Assembly (NCBI GenBank): GCA_036417435.1
Contig: CM070907.1
Coordinates: forward strand, 57,830,001-57,894,000
Reading direction: 5' to 3'
From: Inia geoffrensis
Lineage: Eukaryota; Chordata; Mammalia; Artiodactyla; Iniidae
DNA length: 64,000 bases
Made by a program: the position numbers and the translations under genes. Under the pieces are notes generated by a model. That model was not told the origin of the DNA. It did no database searches and saw only the letters and a program-made list of their open reading frames with translations. The stretch's first letter is position 1; each line of letters starts with the position of its first letter. Of the stretch, positions 55,421-64,000 are shown piece by piece.

Positions 55421-55645
55421 TTCCTGAGCTCTCAATTTCCACAAGGCTCTCTTTTAAGTACTTTGCTCTTCATATTTACAACAGCCCTGTCACAGAAGTA
55501 TAGCCATTATCCTCATTTCATATATGAGGAAACAAAGGCAAAGAGCAGTGAAGTCACTGAGCTGAGGTCACAACGCAACAGAGGACAGAGTGGAGCTCTA
55601 TACCCTGGCAGTCTGATGCTGGAGCTACATGCTTAGCTACCAGCT
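55420..55645 (-). mobile_element. MIR SINE (minus)
   Basis: tttcctgagctctcaatttc, ttttaagtactttgctcttc, tcctcatttcatatatgagg, then tgagctgaggtcacaacgca and ctggcagtctgatgctggag. Confidence 0.8.
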
Positions 55646-56400
55646 ATACAGGAGACCCTGAAGCTCAGAGAATTTGAGTCAGTCACACAGTTTTTAGGTG
55701 GGTTTCCTAATGGTCCAGGCCAAGTTTTTTTAACAACTATACTCTCTACATCAGTCCCCCTCAGATTGAACAGTGAAGATGGCAATGTTGTTAGCGCACA
55801 GACATCCTGCTAATTGCACTCAACTTTTTGAGATCTTATATAAACCAGTCTATAATACAAGAGTGAGCAATATGCTCAGAAAAGCAGGAGCTTCGGTGAG
55901 TGCAAATATGCTTCTCAGTGCTATTTCTACCAAGAGCTTTATGTGACTGGTAAAAATTAAATGGCTGTGTGATAAATTGACCATTAGATAAAGCAATTTT
56001 CAAGGGAATAGTGAGAGGAGGAACAAAAATGATTAAGAAAATGGGACTAACTGGGTGAGACAAGATTAAGGGAGTTAACTGTGTATAGCTGAGCTTGGTG
56101 AAAGGCAGAAGGAGAAATGAAACACCAACAAATACCCATGCTCAGGAAGGTCGATGGTAATCCCAAGGGGTGGGAGGGCAAGAATTGTTTTGTATAGTTT
56201 AGGCATCACCTAAGTTGAAGAACAAATTAAGAGAAAAAGAAGCAAAATCACCAAAATAAAAATCACAAAATCATTAAATACCATTCACATTATAAGCAGG
56301 TCATATAAAAAATAAGAACAGCTAAGGAAAAATGGGGAAAATGGGAGCTGCTGGGAAAATGGGAGTTTGCTGTGCTCTCCCTTTAACAGTAAGCTCAGTT
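55645..56400. other. Unassigned sequence
   Basis: No repeat family or gene is recognised. The 75-codon minus ORF (55836-56063) has no domain. Confidence 0.5.
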
Positions 56401-56585
56401 CTATCACAAGGCAGACACAGCTTCCAAAAAGCCTCCGCTGTCTCATAAGTGGGTCCAATGGCCTCTATTCCCACTCTTCCACCATTTGCCCCCTTTGTTC
56501 TTCATTCAGCTTCTTGACCAAGCCTAGCATATGCCTCCCTTAGGGCTTTTCTAACTGTCCTTCCCTCTTCCTAGAATAATACTCA
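56400..56585 (+). mobile_element. L2 LINE relic (+), weak
   Basis: cagcttccaaaaagcctccg, then a C/T-rich interval and tgcctcccttagggcttttc loosely follow the L2 3' region. Confidence 0.45.
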
Positions 56586-56590
56586 ACGTT

Positions 56591-56617
56591 GTCATCATCA
56601 TCATCATCACCATCACC
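56591..56617. repeat. (CAT)n simple repeat
   Basis: Consecutive CAT/CAC units, interrupted once or twice. Confidence 0.85.
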
Positions 56618-56639
56618 AGTCTGGTCCTCTTCTAACTCC

Positions 56640-56750
56640 TTTATCTCATTTGTTTCCCATGACTCTATGTAATAGGTTTCATTATTGCTCCCTTTTTACA
56701 GATATGGAAACTAAGGTACAGAAAGTTTAATAGCTTACTCCATCCCAGAC
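56640..56750 (-). mobile_element. MIR SINE fragment (minus)
   Basis: ctctatgtaataggtttcat, ctccctttttacagatatgg and aaactaaggtacagaaagtt. Confidence 0.75.
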
Positions 56751-56779
56751 AACTTGATTGTTTTTTCTTTACTTTCTCT

Positions 56780-57050
56780 TCATTGCTTCAAGTCTTATTC
56801 ATTCCTTCAGTCTCAGCTTTAAGATCATTTCCTGATGGAAGACAGACCTGACCACCACATCCCAACTCTTTCATACTCTCGAAGTAGCCTTCACATAAGT
56901 GTCACTACACACATATTTCTGTTTGTTTAGTATCTTTCCTTCAGTTTGCAAGCTCTATGGGAGGACACACACTTATCTGTTAAGTGAAATGCCCGGTACA
57001 CCATAGTTGCTTAACAAACATTTACTGAATGAATGGATGTGAATGACTGA
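56780..57050 (+). mobile_element. L2 LINE 3' end (+)
   Basis: ccttcagtctcagctttaag, acagacctgaccaccacatc, tttcagtttgcaagctct-like text at 56940-56957 and acaaacatttactgaatgaa: ordered L2 3' end. Confidence 0.85.
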
Positions 57051-57132
57051 ATAATATAAAATGATAATAAAGGAGATAGCCTTGCTCTCTTGTGGTCAGA
57101 TATGACTTCTACACTTTATACATATATTAAGT

Positions 57133-57172
57133 ATTTTATATAAATATACATATATATATACACATATATATG
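57133..57172. repeat. (TA)n/(CATA)n A/T microsatellite
   Basis: Alternating A/T with occasional C, ending in atatatgc. Confidence 0.8.
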
Positions 57173-57179
57173 CATTCAA

Positions 57180-57890
57180 AGGAGATTAATGGGTATCTAG
57201 GGATTGCTGTGAGGGTGACAGCTCAAAGCTGTGTCACGTAATGCAGAGTTGATGAACAAAGGCTTCTTACCCTGGGGAAAATTGTTGATGGAGATATTTC
57301 TAATGATTTCAGATACTAAAGGCCTCTATGTGCTAGATAACATGACCATCTGCCCTGGTGCATTAAATAAGCATACCAATACGCAATGCTCTCCCATCCA
57401 TCTCCCCTTAAGAAAATAACTAAAAAGAAAAAAAAGAATTCCAGAAATAAACAATTCACTTTTCTGAACCAAGTCTATGGAAGCTTACAAGGAAAACAAA
57501 AAGCTCAGAGGTAACTGGGAACGTGAATTTTGCCTTGACTTTGAGGGACACAACCGGCTACAACACAAATCCATATCCCATAAAAACAGGAATGGTTTGG
57601 AATGTTCAGTATTTAACTAAACTGGATTTCATCAAAAGGTAAACTGAGAACAGTTTCCAGGAGTTTTACTGTCTTCTACATACTGATCATCTTAGATTAC
57701 CCGGTCTTTCAGTTATTAATGTAGGTAGGTGCTCCATCTAGAGAGCCATTGTGAGGAACGACCCATTTTAGCCTGCATTTTACACAACAGTTACATTTAT
57801 AAAAAGGGTAGTAATTCCTTAGCCTTGCATTCAAGTATTCAGATTCTTACTGTCAATTCTCAGACTATACAACAAACCATTAACTGAAAC
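57180..57890. other. Unassigned sequence
   Basis: No gene or repeat is recognised; one 62-codon ORF has no domain. Confidence 0.5.
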
Positions 57891-57899
57891 TACATTAAT

Positions 57900-58225
57900 T
57901 TGACTGTTCCCTCGGTATCAAGTAGGTTTTCACCTCTCTTCCCACTTCTTTTCCCTATGCTTACTCAAACACTCCCTGATCCTTAGAACATACTTAAGCC
58001 ATGAAACCTTTCCAGATCTCTCCAGCCCAGGGATCTCTCTGAATCTTTTGTGATATCCTCAACTCACCTCAGCACTACGTTACATAATGCCACGCAAAGC
58101 AATTTAACAGCATATGGTATATTTTGTCTCTCTGACACATTAATTTCTAATTAAAGCCTGTTTATTTCCTTTGTTTTCAATACCTGGAAGGTATTGAGCA
58201 AAAAGCAAATAATTATTAAATGAAT
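57900..58225 (+). mobile_element. L2 LINE 3' relic (+)
   Basis: catgaaacctttccagatct, atcctcaactcacctcagca, tttgttttcaatacctggaa and aataattattaaatgaatct approximate the L2 3' end in order. Confidence 0.6.
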
Positions 58226-58229
58226 CTAT

Positions 58230-58980
58230 GTGACTTTTACTGGGTTGACAAATCAAAGCATTGTAAGATACATTTTAAACACATTATCATATTTTATTTA
58301 TCAATACTGTAACTCATTCCAGAAAGACTTTGAGATAGACCATTAAAAAAAGTCAAGCATACATTAAGCTTTCTGGAAAAGAAACAGACCTCAAGTTGTG
58401 AAAAAGAGGAAGCAACAGGATATGCTAGCCAGGAAGGTTAGTATTGGGATGAACATTAAAACTGGTTCTGAGTCTCTCGGTAGTGAAGGCGATAAATAGA
58501 TGATATGTTACATAATCTCTTACTGTCTGATAAAATAGAGTAGACCCGTTCTTTATCATTTCCCTTATGCTAAATTCCAATGGAAACTTTGGAAGCTTAT
58601 CTCTTGAGATGTTATACGAAGGGTCACTAGGTAAGACAATGAATAATGCTTTCAATATATTTTACAACAAATGCATATGGATTTTTCTTGTGATGTTTGC
58701 TAAAGACCAAAGTGTACCTAGAATTGAGACTGCTTAAAGATACAGACACATAATGCAGTACTTAGGTACGCTTCCTTCAGTGTCTTTTTTTTTTTCTCAA
58801 TTGGGCTTTGAAGATAGACAATTTAGGGTGTTTTCCTGTATTGCCATTCTTTGTCTATCTTACCACTTATGAAGCTTAATTATTGGGATCATTATCAGTT
58901 ACACTCTCCATTCTTATACCTTTATATTCATTTGACTTATACTTATTGGTAATAATTAGACCAATTAATACCTATTTAGT
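58230..58980. other. Unassigned A/T-rich sequence
   Basis: No gene or repeat is recognised. Confidence 0.5.
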
Positions 58981-58984
58981 GCTT

Positions 58985-59165
58985 TAGAGTCCACAGAATA
59001 CCTTACTCTCCAAACGAAATACGCTACTATCCATTATGGAATGGATAGTAACCCTAACCCTCACAAGAACACCAAGTGTTAGCACTACCTTCATATTTTA
59101 TGTGTGAAAACTGACAGGATAAGAAATGAAGAACAGATGCCTGAGTTCAATCTACATGCCTAATG
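58985..59165 (-). mobile_element. MIR SINE relic (minus), contains an 11-bp-arm hairpin
   Basis: ccctcacaagaacaccaagt, accttcatattttatgtgtg and aaaactgacaggataagaaa match the MIR complement core. Upstream lies the inverted repeat at 59025-59050. Confidence 0.55.
59025..59050. repeat. Perfect hairpin: 11-bp arms, 4-nt loop
   Basis: TACTATCCATT (59025-59035), loop ATGG, AATGGATAGTA (59040-59050). Followed at once by accctaaccct. No T-run follows, and there is no transcription context. Confidence 0.85.
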
Positions 59166-59256
59166 TATACATTAACATGGTGGGGGGCGGTGGTTGAGGG
59201 GACTGAAGATCAGATGATGCCTCCATTCTTCTCCAAGATAATCCATTTTGAAATAA

Positions 59257-59275
59257 CAGTGCCATCTAGCGGTTA
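59257..59275. promoter_or_regulatory. CTCF-like motif
   Basis: CAGTGCCATCTAGCGGTTA fits the complement of the CTCF core consensus (GCCMYCTRSTGG and flanks) at all but one position (T to C in the STGG part, creating a CpG). It lies outside any repeat I recognise. CTCF binding organises chromatin loops; occupancy cannot be judged from sequence. Confidence 0.5.
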
Positions 59276-59279
59276 TTTT

Positions 59280-59800
59280 AGACACAAACACATGAGGATG
59301 TTTCAAGATGGCCCCTGGAGAGTCCAATAAACATTTTATGCTATCCAGACTTGTGTTGTTTGAGCTGAGAGCATTTCCTGCTAGTTGACAAGACTCTGAC
59401 CTTTCAATATGGAAAGTGTACCACATCTCCCCAGAGTCAGTCAAAACTATTGATCCTGATAAATGATTTGACCTCAGCCAGTGTTCCTCTTCCGGTTATT
59501 TAATGCTTAAGAAAGCCAGCAATGTAATCTGAAGAGGTCAAGTGTGCTTGGGAAGGACTGTTGACACAGTATAGGAAAGAAGCGGACTGGGAGGTGTGTG
59601 TGTCAGAGAGAAACAACATGTGTTCTTCTGTATGTTTCCCAAGAAAAAGGACACTGAAATATTGTCCCACAAATAAGATGGGGTTTGTGGATAACAATTA
59701 TAAGTAATACCTAATGTGGTGCCTCCCATTTGAAAGGTTATGCCTTTAAAAGGCCATCTGACGTACATCATCTCACGGCTTTCCTACAAACGTTCACAGG
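59280..59800. other. Unassigned sequence
   Basis: No gene or repeat is recognised; minus-strand ORFs (59172-59444, 59500-59771) have no domain. Confidence 0.5.
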
Positions 59801-59824
59801 CAGCGTATGTTTTTCTGTGCTTGG

Positions 59825-60070
59825 TTCATGTCATTAGCTTTATTTGGAAGGCGCTCTCCTCTCCATCTGCACACTGAAAACCTACCCAATGTGCTACCGT
59901 CTCCCTTACGTTTTTGCTGACCCCGTTTAGCTTATCACCTTAGACTGCCAGTTTTCTCTTTATCCAGGTCTCATCGCACCTCAATGTCACTTCAAACCCT
60001 TATCTTTTCCAGTCTTGCTTGTACCATTTTTGCCTGTTCTATCTCCTCGACTAGATCAAAAAGACTTTGG
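59825..60070 (+). mobile_element. L2 LINE relic (+), weak
   Basis: ggaaggcgctctcctctcca, aaacctacccaatgtgctac, then tgcctgttctatctcctcga and tagatcaaaaagactttggg loosely follow L2 3' order. Confidence 0.5.
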
Positions 60071-60074
60071 GTAT

Positions 60075-60640
60075 CTTAAGGTTTATTGATTATTCTGAAA
60101 GGTATGCCCTATAACTGGCTTAGGTCTTATTATCATGACCCCCAGAGGCTCGTGGGTGGCTGACCCTCAATCCAATTCTCTGGGTCAAAGTTTAGGAATG
60201 CCCAGAGACCAGTGACTAGCCTGAGAAGGCTGAGGGTGATAAATGAGAACTATGTTCAAGGCTGTACTATATTCTGTTAGTCATGATGTAGATTTCATAA
60301 CCCCAAATTTGATAAAGGTTCCTTGGCTGATAGAAGGTGACCCCAGCAGAGAATTGCACTAGTCTCATATACATAAGGCTGAACCTGGGGTGTGAGTGGG
60401 GCATAACTGAACTTTCTATAGCTTTGATCTGGCCTTCACTTGTTCAGACATTATCATTTGCAACGGTGCATCTTCCAAGTGAAGATGTTGAAGTTGTAAA
60501 ACCTGCACCTCTTCCCGTCCTGTGTAATGCTGCTGACTCCTCTGACAGCTTTACTGCGCCAACTTTCCCTTTTATATGTTAAATAATCCAGGCTTGATTG
60601 GCCTACCCAAGTGATGCCTGGAACTGTCATCCCATCAATG
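60075..60640. other. Unassigned sequence
   Basis: No gene or repeat is recognised. The 81-codon ORF at 60337-60582 has no domain. Confidence 0.5.
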
Positions 60641-60641
60641 T

Positions 60642-60668
60642 AAAGCTACTACTGTTAGCAGTAGCTTT
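60642..60668. repeat. Short imperfect hairpin
   Basis: AAAGCTACT and AGTAGCTTT form a 9-bp perfect stem, with two further pairs across one mismatch and a 3-nt loop. It is too short for a typical microRNA precursor. Confidence 0.7.
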
Positions 60669-60689
60669 GCCCTTAGAATAATATTTGGT

Positions 60690-61195
60690 CTAGGGTATGA
60701 ATTTCATATATGCTTGCTGAATAAAGGCACAAATAAGTGGATGAATAAACACATGAATTACCAAATGAATAGAGGAAGGAACGTATGCAAGAAGTGCATG
60801 AGACGATACAGTATTTTATTTTCATTTATTCTGTAGACATTTACGAGGTACTTCTGAGATGCCACCTTTTCTGTAAGGTGTTGCAGGGGGTGGTGTGTTT
60901 GGACGCATGAGTCAACTTTAAGTAAATTGGTATAAAAATAGCTGCTCAGGGTGCTGTGCTCTTCCTCCTACTTCACAGGACACAGCTCAGCTACCCAGTG
61001 GGTCTGACATCTATCCACATCTGTATCAGGTAGCTGGAAGTGGGCCTAGAGTAGCAAAGAACTGTGAACTCAAAAGCACAGAAAAACACAAAGAAAAAAC
61101 ACGAAGCAACCATGGTCCCACCACCAAGCTAAACACCGCTGACATTTTAGTACATACAATTCCAAGAATATTAATAAAGCAGGAGCACATACATA
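60690..61195. other. Unassigned, with a possible MIR/L2 terminus near 60700-60750 and 60820-60880
   Basis: atatgcttgctgaataaagg and tctgtagacatttacgaggt, then acttctgagatgcc are suggestive of L2/MIR ends. The rest is unassigned. Confidence 0.4.
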
Positions 61196-61199
61196 ATCG

Positions 61200-61262
61200 T
61201 GTTAATGGAATTCTTAGTACGTGTTGGGCACTGGGTGTGACTTTTCTTTGCCAATATCATAT
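61200..61262 (-). mobile_element. MIR SINE fragment (minus)
   Basis: cttagtacgtgttgggcact followed by gggtgtgac and atatcatattatttaac resembles the MIR 3'-end complement. Confidence 0.5.
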
Positions 61263-61376
61263 TATTTAACTACTGTCATAGATGTGCTGTACCTTCCAGA
61301 GCAACCCTTCAGAAGTGAAGGACAGAGTTTCCTACTGCTGGCAAGGCTGGCTGGCAGCCAGTGCTCAGCTGTAAAG

Positions 61377-61388
61377 AACTGCCTCCCA
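61377..61388. repeat. Left target-site duplication of the 61389 SINE
   Basis: AACTGCCTCCCA; partner AACTGTTTCCCA at 61496-61507 (10 of 12 identical, both differences C/T). Confidence 0.65.
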
Positions 61389-61497
61389 GGGAGCCCCCTG
61401 GTCGTCCAGTGGCTAGGACTCAGAGCTTTCACTGCTGGGGCCTGGGTTCTAAGATCCTGAAAGCCAATCGGTGCAGCCAAAAAAAAAAAAAAAAAAA
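61389..61497 (+). mobile_element. CHR-1-like (older cetartiodactyl) tRNA-derived SINE (+)
   Basis: The body gggagccccctggtcgtcca, gtggctaggactcagagctt, tgctggggcctgggttctaa, gatcctgaaagccaatcggt, gcagcc then (A)19 matches the short tRNA-derived SINE type shared by cetaceans, hippos and ruminants. It is shorter than the four CHR copies and lacks their G+C-rich 3' module. It is more mutated, so older. Confidence 0.85.
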
Positions 61498-61509
61498 CTG
61501 TTTCCCAAA

Positions 61510-61780
61510 GTCTCACCACCTTCCAGAGTCAGTCTGCTTCCAATACTGACCAACACAGTGGGGGATAAAGTACCTTTGCCCCAACTTGGACCACTCTGAA
61601 TGGAATGTTGGGAGCTCCTTTTGGGGGTAATTTTGTGGTAACTTCTCCCTCTGCTCAAGTCAGCTGCCGTCTTTCCTTCAAAGGTGCTGGTCCTGAGAAG
61701 ACTCCTCAGTAAAATTTTATAAGCTAACCTCTTTTTCAGTTGGCTTCTCGGGAGGAACGCCCAACCTGGGATGGCTACTT
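61510..61780. other. Unassigned sequence
   Basis: No gene or repeat is recognised. Confidence 0.5.
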
Positions 61781-61784
61781 GAGT

Positions 61785-61920
61785 GTAGGTAATATTATTA
61801 GGTTGTATTTTAAATTCCCACTGTATAGATAATGAAACTGAAGCGGAAAGATGTAAGCAAGTTTCTTTTGGTCCTGCTGAAATGAAAGGGCTGAGCAGGA
61901 TTCTTAGGTCATGTGACTGT
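61785..61920 (-). mobile_element. MIR SINE fragment (minus)
   Basis: aaattcccactgtatagata, atgaaactgaagcggaaaga, then gggctgagcaggattcttag: worn minus-strand MIR. Confidence 0.65.
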
Positions 61921-61924
61921 TGAG

Positions 61925-62735
61925 ATCCAGGACTTCAACATGCCAATTAAATAGTTAAGAAAAGAACTGATTTTGGCATCTATTTTTCCTATCCAAAAAA
62001 GAAAAGGCAGAATTGTGTCTCTTGGGATATGAGCCTCTCCCTTCCACCTTCTCCCACTTTCTCTCATCCCACAACCCCTAAAAAATAGGGATTTTGCTTT
62101 GTAGCTTTAGGATTTCAGACTCAGTGAGGAAGGCAGCCTTAGGTTGTTTCAAACTTAGGGCATAGAGGCTAGCGCTTGGAATTGAAAGCTTGCAAGAGGT
62201 CCCAACCTTGGAGAGTGAGATGTCATGAGGCTGAGGAGGAGACTTGAAACCCTTAAGGTCAAGGATTTGCACATTGTTTCCATAGGGCTCCTGAGAGCCC
62301 AGGCATGACCTCTCAGGCAGAGGTGTATAGATACAGGAAGGGGTTCACACTAAGAGCAATGGTTGTAGGAGCGGCAGCAAAATATCTTCATGTTTAATGT
62401 GTAGAGCCACAATTCACATTACTTTTGAAAAAAGAAATGAGCTTGGATTGTCAGCTTCTCTAAAATGGTATGAGGAACCAATACCTCCCCTGTATTACAA
62501 CAGCACATAAACCTAAGTTTCCCGTAGCATCCCATGGGTGCCACCTGCTAATGTCTGAGAGCGGATTTAGCACCAGTCATGTAGGTTGGTATTGTAGCAG
62601 GGTTAATTTTATATAGAGAAACACAGAACTGTAAAATGTCCTACTCTTAAATGCTGTGGAATAAAATATAATTGCTTTAAAATAGGTATACACAGCTAAA
62701 ATAAATATCATGATTTTAAATTAATTAGTTATCAT
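61925..62735. other. Unassigned sequence
   Basis: No gene or repeat is recognised in about 0.8 kb. Confidence 0.5.
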
Positions 62736-62739
62736 TTTA

Positions 62740-63115
62740 CAATGTATTTCTCAATGTCTTCATATACATCCATTATATGGGGTTTTTTTTAAAAATTAAT
62801 CTAACACTTAGTATGGTTAACTAACCTAACCTCAACTCTTAACCATTTAAATTAATTTAAATTTTTCTTTTTTATAAGCAATATTGCAATAAACATCCTT
62901 GGACAGTGTTTTTGTTCACGTCCAATATTATTTCTTTGGGATAATCTCTTAAAAATGAAATTGCTGAGTTTTATAGAAAAAACACGTTGTGAGGGCTTTG
63001 ATATATATTCTCTTATTTGCTCTACCGAAAATTTGATCTAAATTAAACATGTAACAGCCCATGTTCCCATACTCTCATCAACAAAGTTTTTTTTTTTTTC
63101 TTTAGTCATTGCAAA
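62740..63115 (-). mobile_element. Ancient LINE-1-like relic (minus)
   Basis: gcaatattgcaataaacatc, ctttgggataatctcttaaa, aatgaaattgctgagtttta and cccatactctcatcaacaaa are the complement of a worn L1-type 3' region, similar in kind to 45830-46270. Confidence 0.65.
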
Positions 63116-63119
63116 TTTT

Positions 63120-63640
63120 ATGTGCACAATGGCTTTGTTTGTTTTTAGGTGTCATCATTCATGGCTTTGATTTTTATAAGACGACCAGTATAGACTCTCA
63201 AGGTAGTTGTATTTAAAGAGGCCGCATTTGCAGAGATCCAGTGCTTTCTGTAAATTCTTTATTTCCCCTGCCAACTATGAATGTCTTGTCTAGCTTTTCT
63301 CAGAAAGAACAGACAAGTTGGATGAAAATAATATATACAACTAGGTTAGATAATAGAACTCAGCCTCTCTCTCTTTCCAAATCAAAGCTGTCTTTCCTTG
63401 CATGATATCCTCAAAATAAAAGGCAACAAAAGACCACATCACGGGCATTGATGTTGGAGTGTGGACAGTTCAGAACAGCACAGAAAGCATACATCAAACC
63501 CCTTACCCTCCAGGGATAGACTTGACCTTTACAATAATTACAATCTTTCTCCTTGAGGTCAGCGCCTCTGTTTTTTGCAGTAATCGTGAGGATGCAATGG
63601 AAACATTTTTTTTTAACTCATTTGTTCATTTCTTTATTTA
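63120..63640. other. Unassigned sequence
   Basis: No gene or repeat is recognised. Confidence 0.5.
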
Positions 63641-63720
63641 ATCAAGATGTTTATACTGAGCGCTTACTTTGTGTTAGACTCTATGCTAGGTTCTTCATTT
63701 TCATAGTCATCTCTTTTAAA
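63640..63720 (-). mobile_element. MIR/L2 end fragment (minus)
   Basis: atactgagcgcttactttgt then gttagactctatgctaggtt is the complement of a MIR 3' end. Confidence 0.7.
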
Positions 63721-63781
63721 CTTTATTTAGAAAAATCAGGTCAAGCCTATGAATGTAATATTAATAACGGTATTATTTCAT

Positions 63782-64000
63782 AGGGGCTGATATAACAAAG
63801 TACCACAACCTGAGTGGTTTAAACTGCAGAAACTTACTGTCTCACAGTTCTGGAGGTTAGAGGTCCGAGGGCAAGGTACCAGCAGGATTTGTTCCTTCTG
63901 AGGGCTATGCGGGAAAACCTGTGCCAGGCCTCTCCCCTGGCTTCTGAGAGTTGGCTGGGAATCCTTGGCATTCCTTGGCTTGTAGATGCATTTCCCTGAT
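63782..64000. mobile_element. Ancient interspersed repeat, runs off right edge
   Basis: ataacaaagtaccacaacct, gagtggtttaaactgcagaa, tgtctcacagttctggaggt, aggtccgagggcaaggtacc and ccttggcttgtagatgcatt form a phrase set common in mammalian genomes (ctgccataacaaagtaccac ... ggcttgtagatggcc). I am sure that it is a repeat, but not which MER/MaLR family. Confidence 0.7.

Noticed and set aside
59048..59060. Interstitial telomere
   Set aside because: Only about two CCCTAA-like units; too few to call.
60642..60668. microRNA hairpin
   Set aside because: The stem has only 9-11 pairs and the total is 27 nt, too short for a microRNA precursor.
63782..64000. Endogenous retrovirus LTR
   Set aside because: The phrase set is a common ancient repeat, but I see no LTR ends, primer site or gag/pol sequence within the window, so a retroviral assignment is unsupported.

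Overview
The window reads as mammalian, very probably cetacean (whale or dolphin; hippopotamus is the nearest alternative), nuclear DNA with no recognisable host protein-coding gene. The clade call rests on four nearly consensus CHR-type tRNA-derived SINEs (ending in the sense-strand gggcttccctggtggcgcag head), a fifth copy of the related older CHR-1-like type, and cetartiodactyl-style LINE-1s, with no BovB or pig PRE-1 repeats. That is recall of repeat families, not a database result. Almost every long ORF is a piece of LINE-1 ORF1 or ORF2, or a shadow of one. I see no bacterial-style operons, CRISPR array, rRNA, independent tRNA gene or clear endogenous retrovirus.

Layout. 1-3641: 3' half of a fairly young L1 on the + strand, entering from the left edge. 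3642-4673: an older L1 whose 5' part is inverted (twin priming). 4.7-26 kb: ordinary ancient mammalian sequence, a patchwork of MIR, L2, MER5A and small L1 relics, with one CHR SINE at 20949-21161 and a clean RFX X-box at 10343-10356. 25.6-35.5 kb: a LINE stack. An ancient L1 relic is followed by an old L1M on the minus strand that reaches its 5' end near 35466; a younger 5'-truncated L1 (26950-30678, minus) split it, and two CHR SINEs then inserted into that younger L1. 35.5-46.3 kb: again MIR/L2/MER5A relics and unassigned sequence. 46319-53510: a full-length 7.19-kb L1 on the + strand with target-site duplications, a CpG-rich 5'UTR with a YY1 site, ORF1 and ORF2 (both lightly broken), a (TA)n expansion and a poly-A tail. 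A CHR SINE (53545-53754) lies a few bases beyond it. 53.8-64 kb: MIR/L2 relics, a CTCF-like motif at 59257-59275, a CHR-1-like SINE at 61389-61497, and at the right edge the start of an ancient repeat that runs off the window.

The functional content I can support is therefore retrotransposon biology: L1 ORF1p (RNA chaperone) and ORF2p (endonuclease plus reverse transcriptase), and non-autonomous SINEs that, by general knowledge, rely on L1 ORF2p in trans. Every L1 here is disabled by frameshifts, stops or truncation. Host function, if any, would be regulatory (X-box, CTCF-like site, AT-rich dyad region near 18.5 kb) or intronic/intergenic. I did not find a new biological system; the best leads are the insertion stratigraphy, the L1 5'UTR architecture and the two motif-grade regulatory sites. 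Boundaries of ancient repeats are by eye and may be off by tens of bases.
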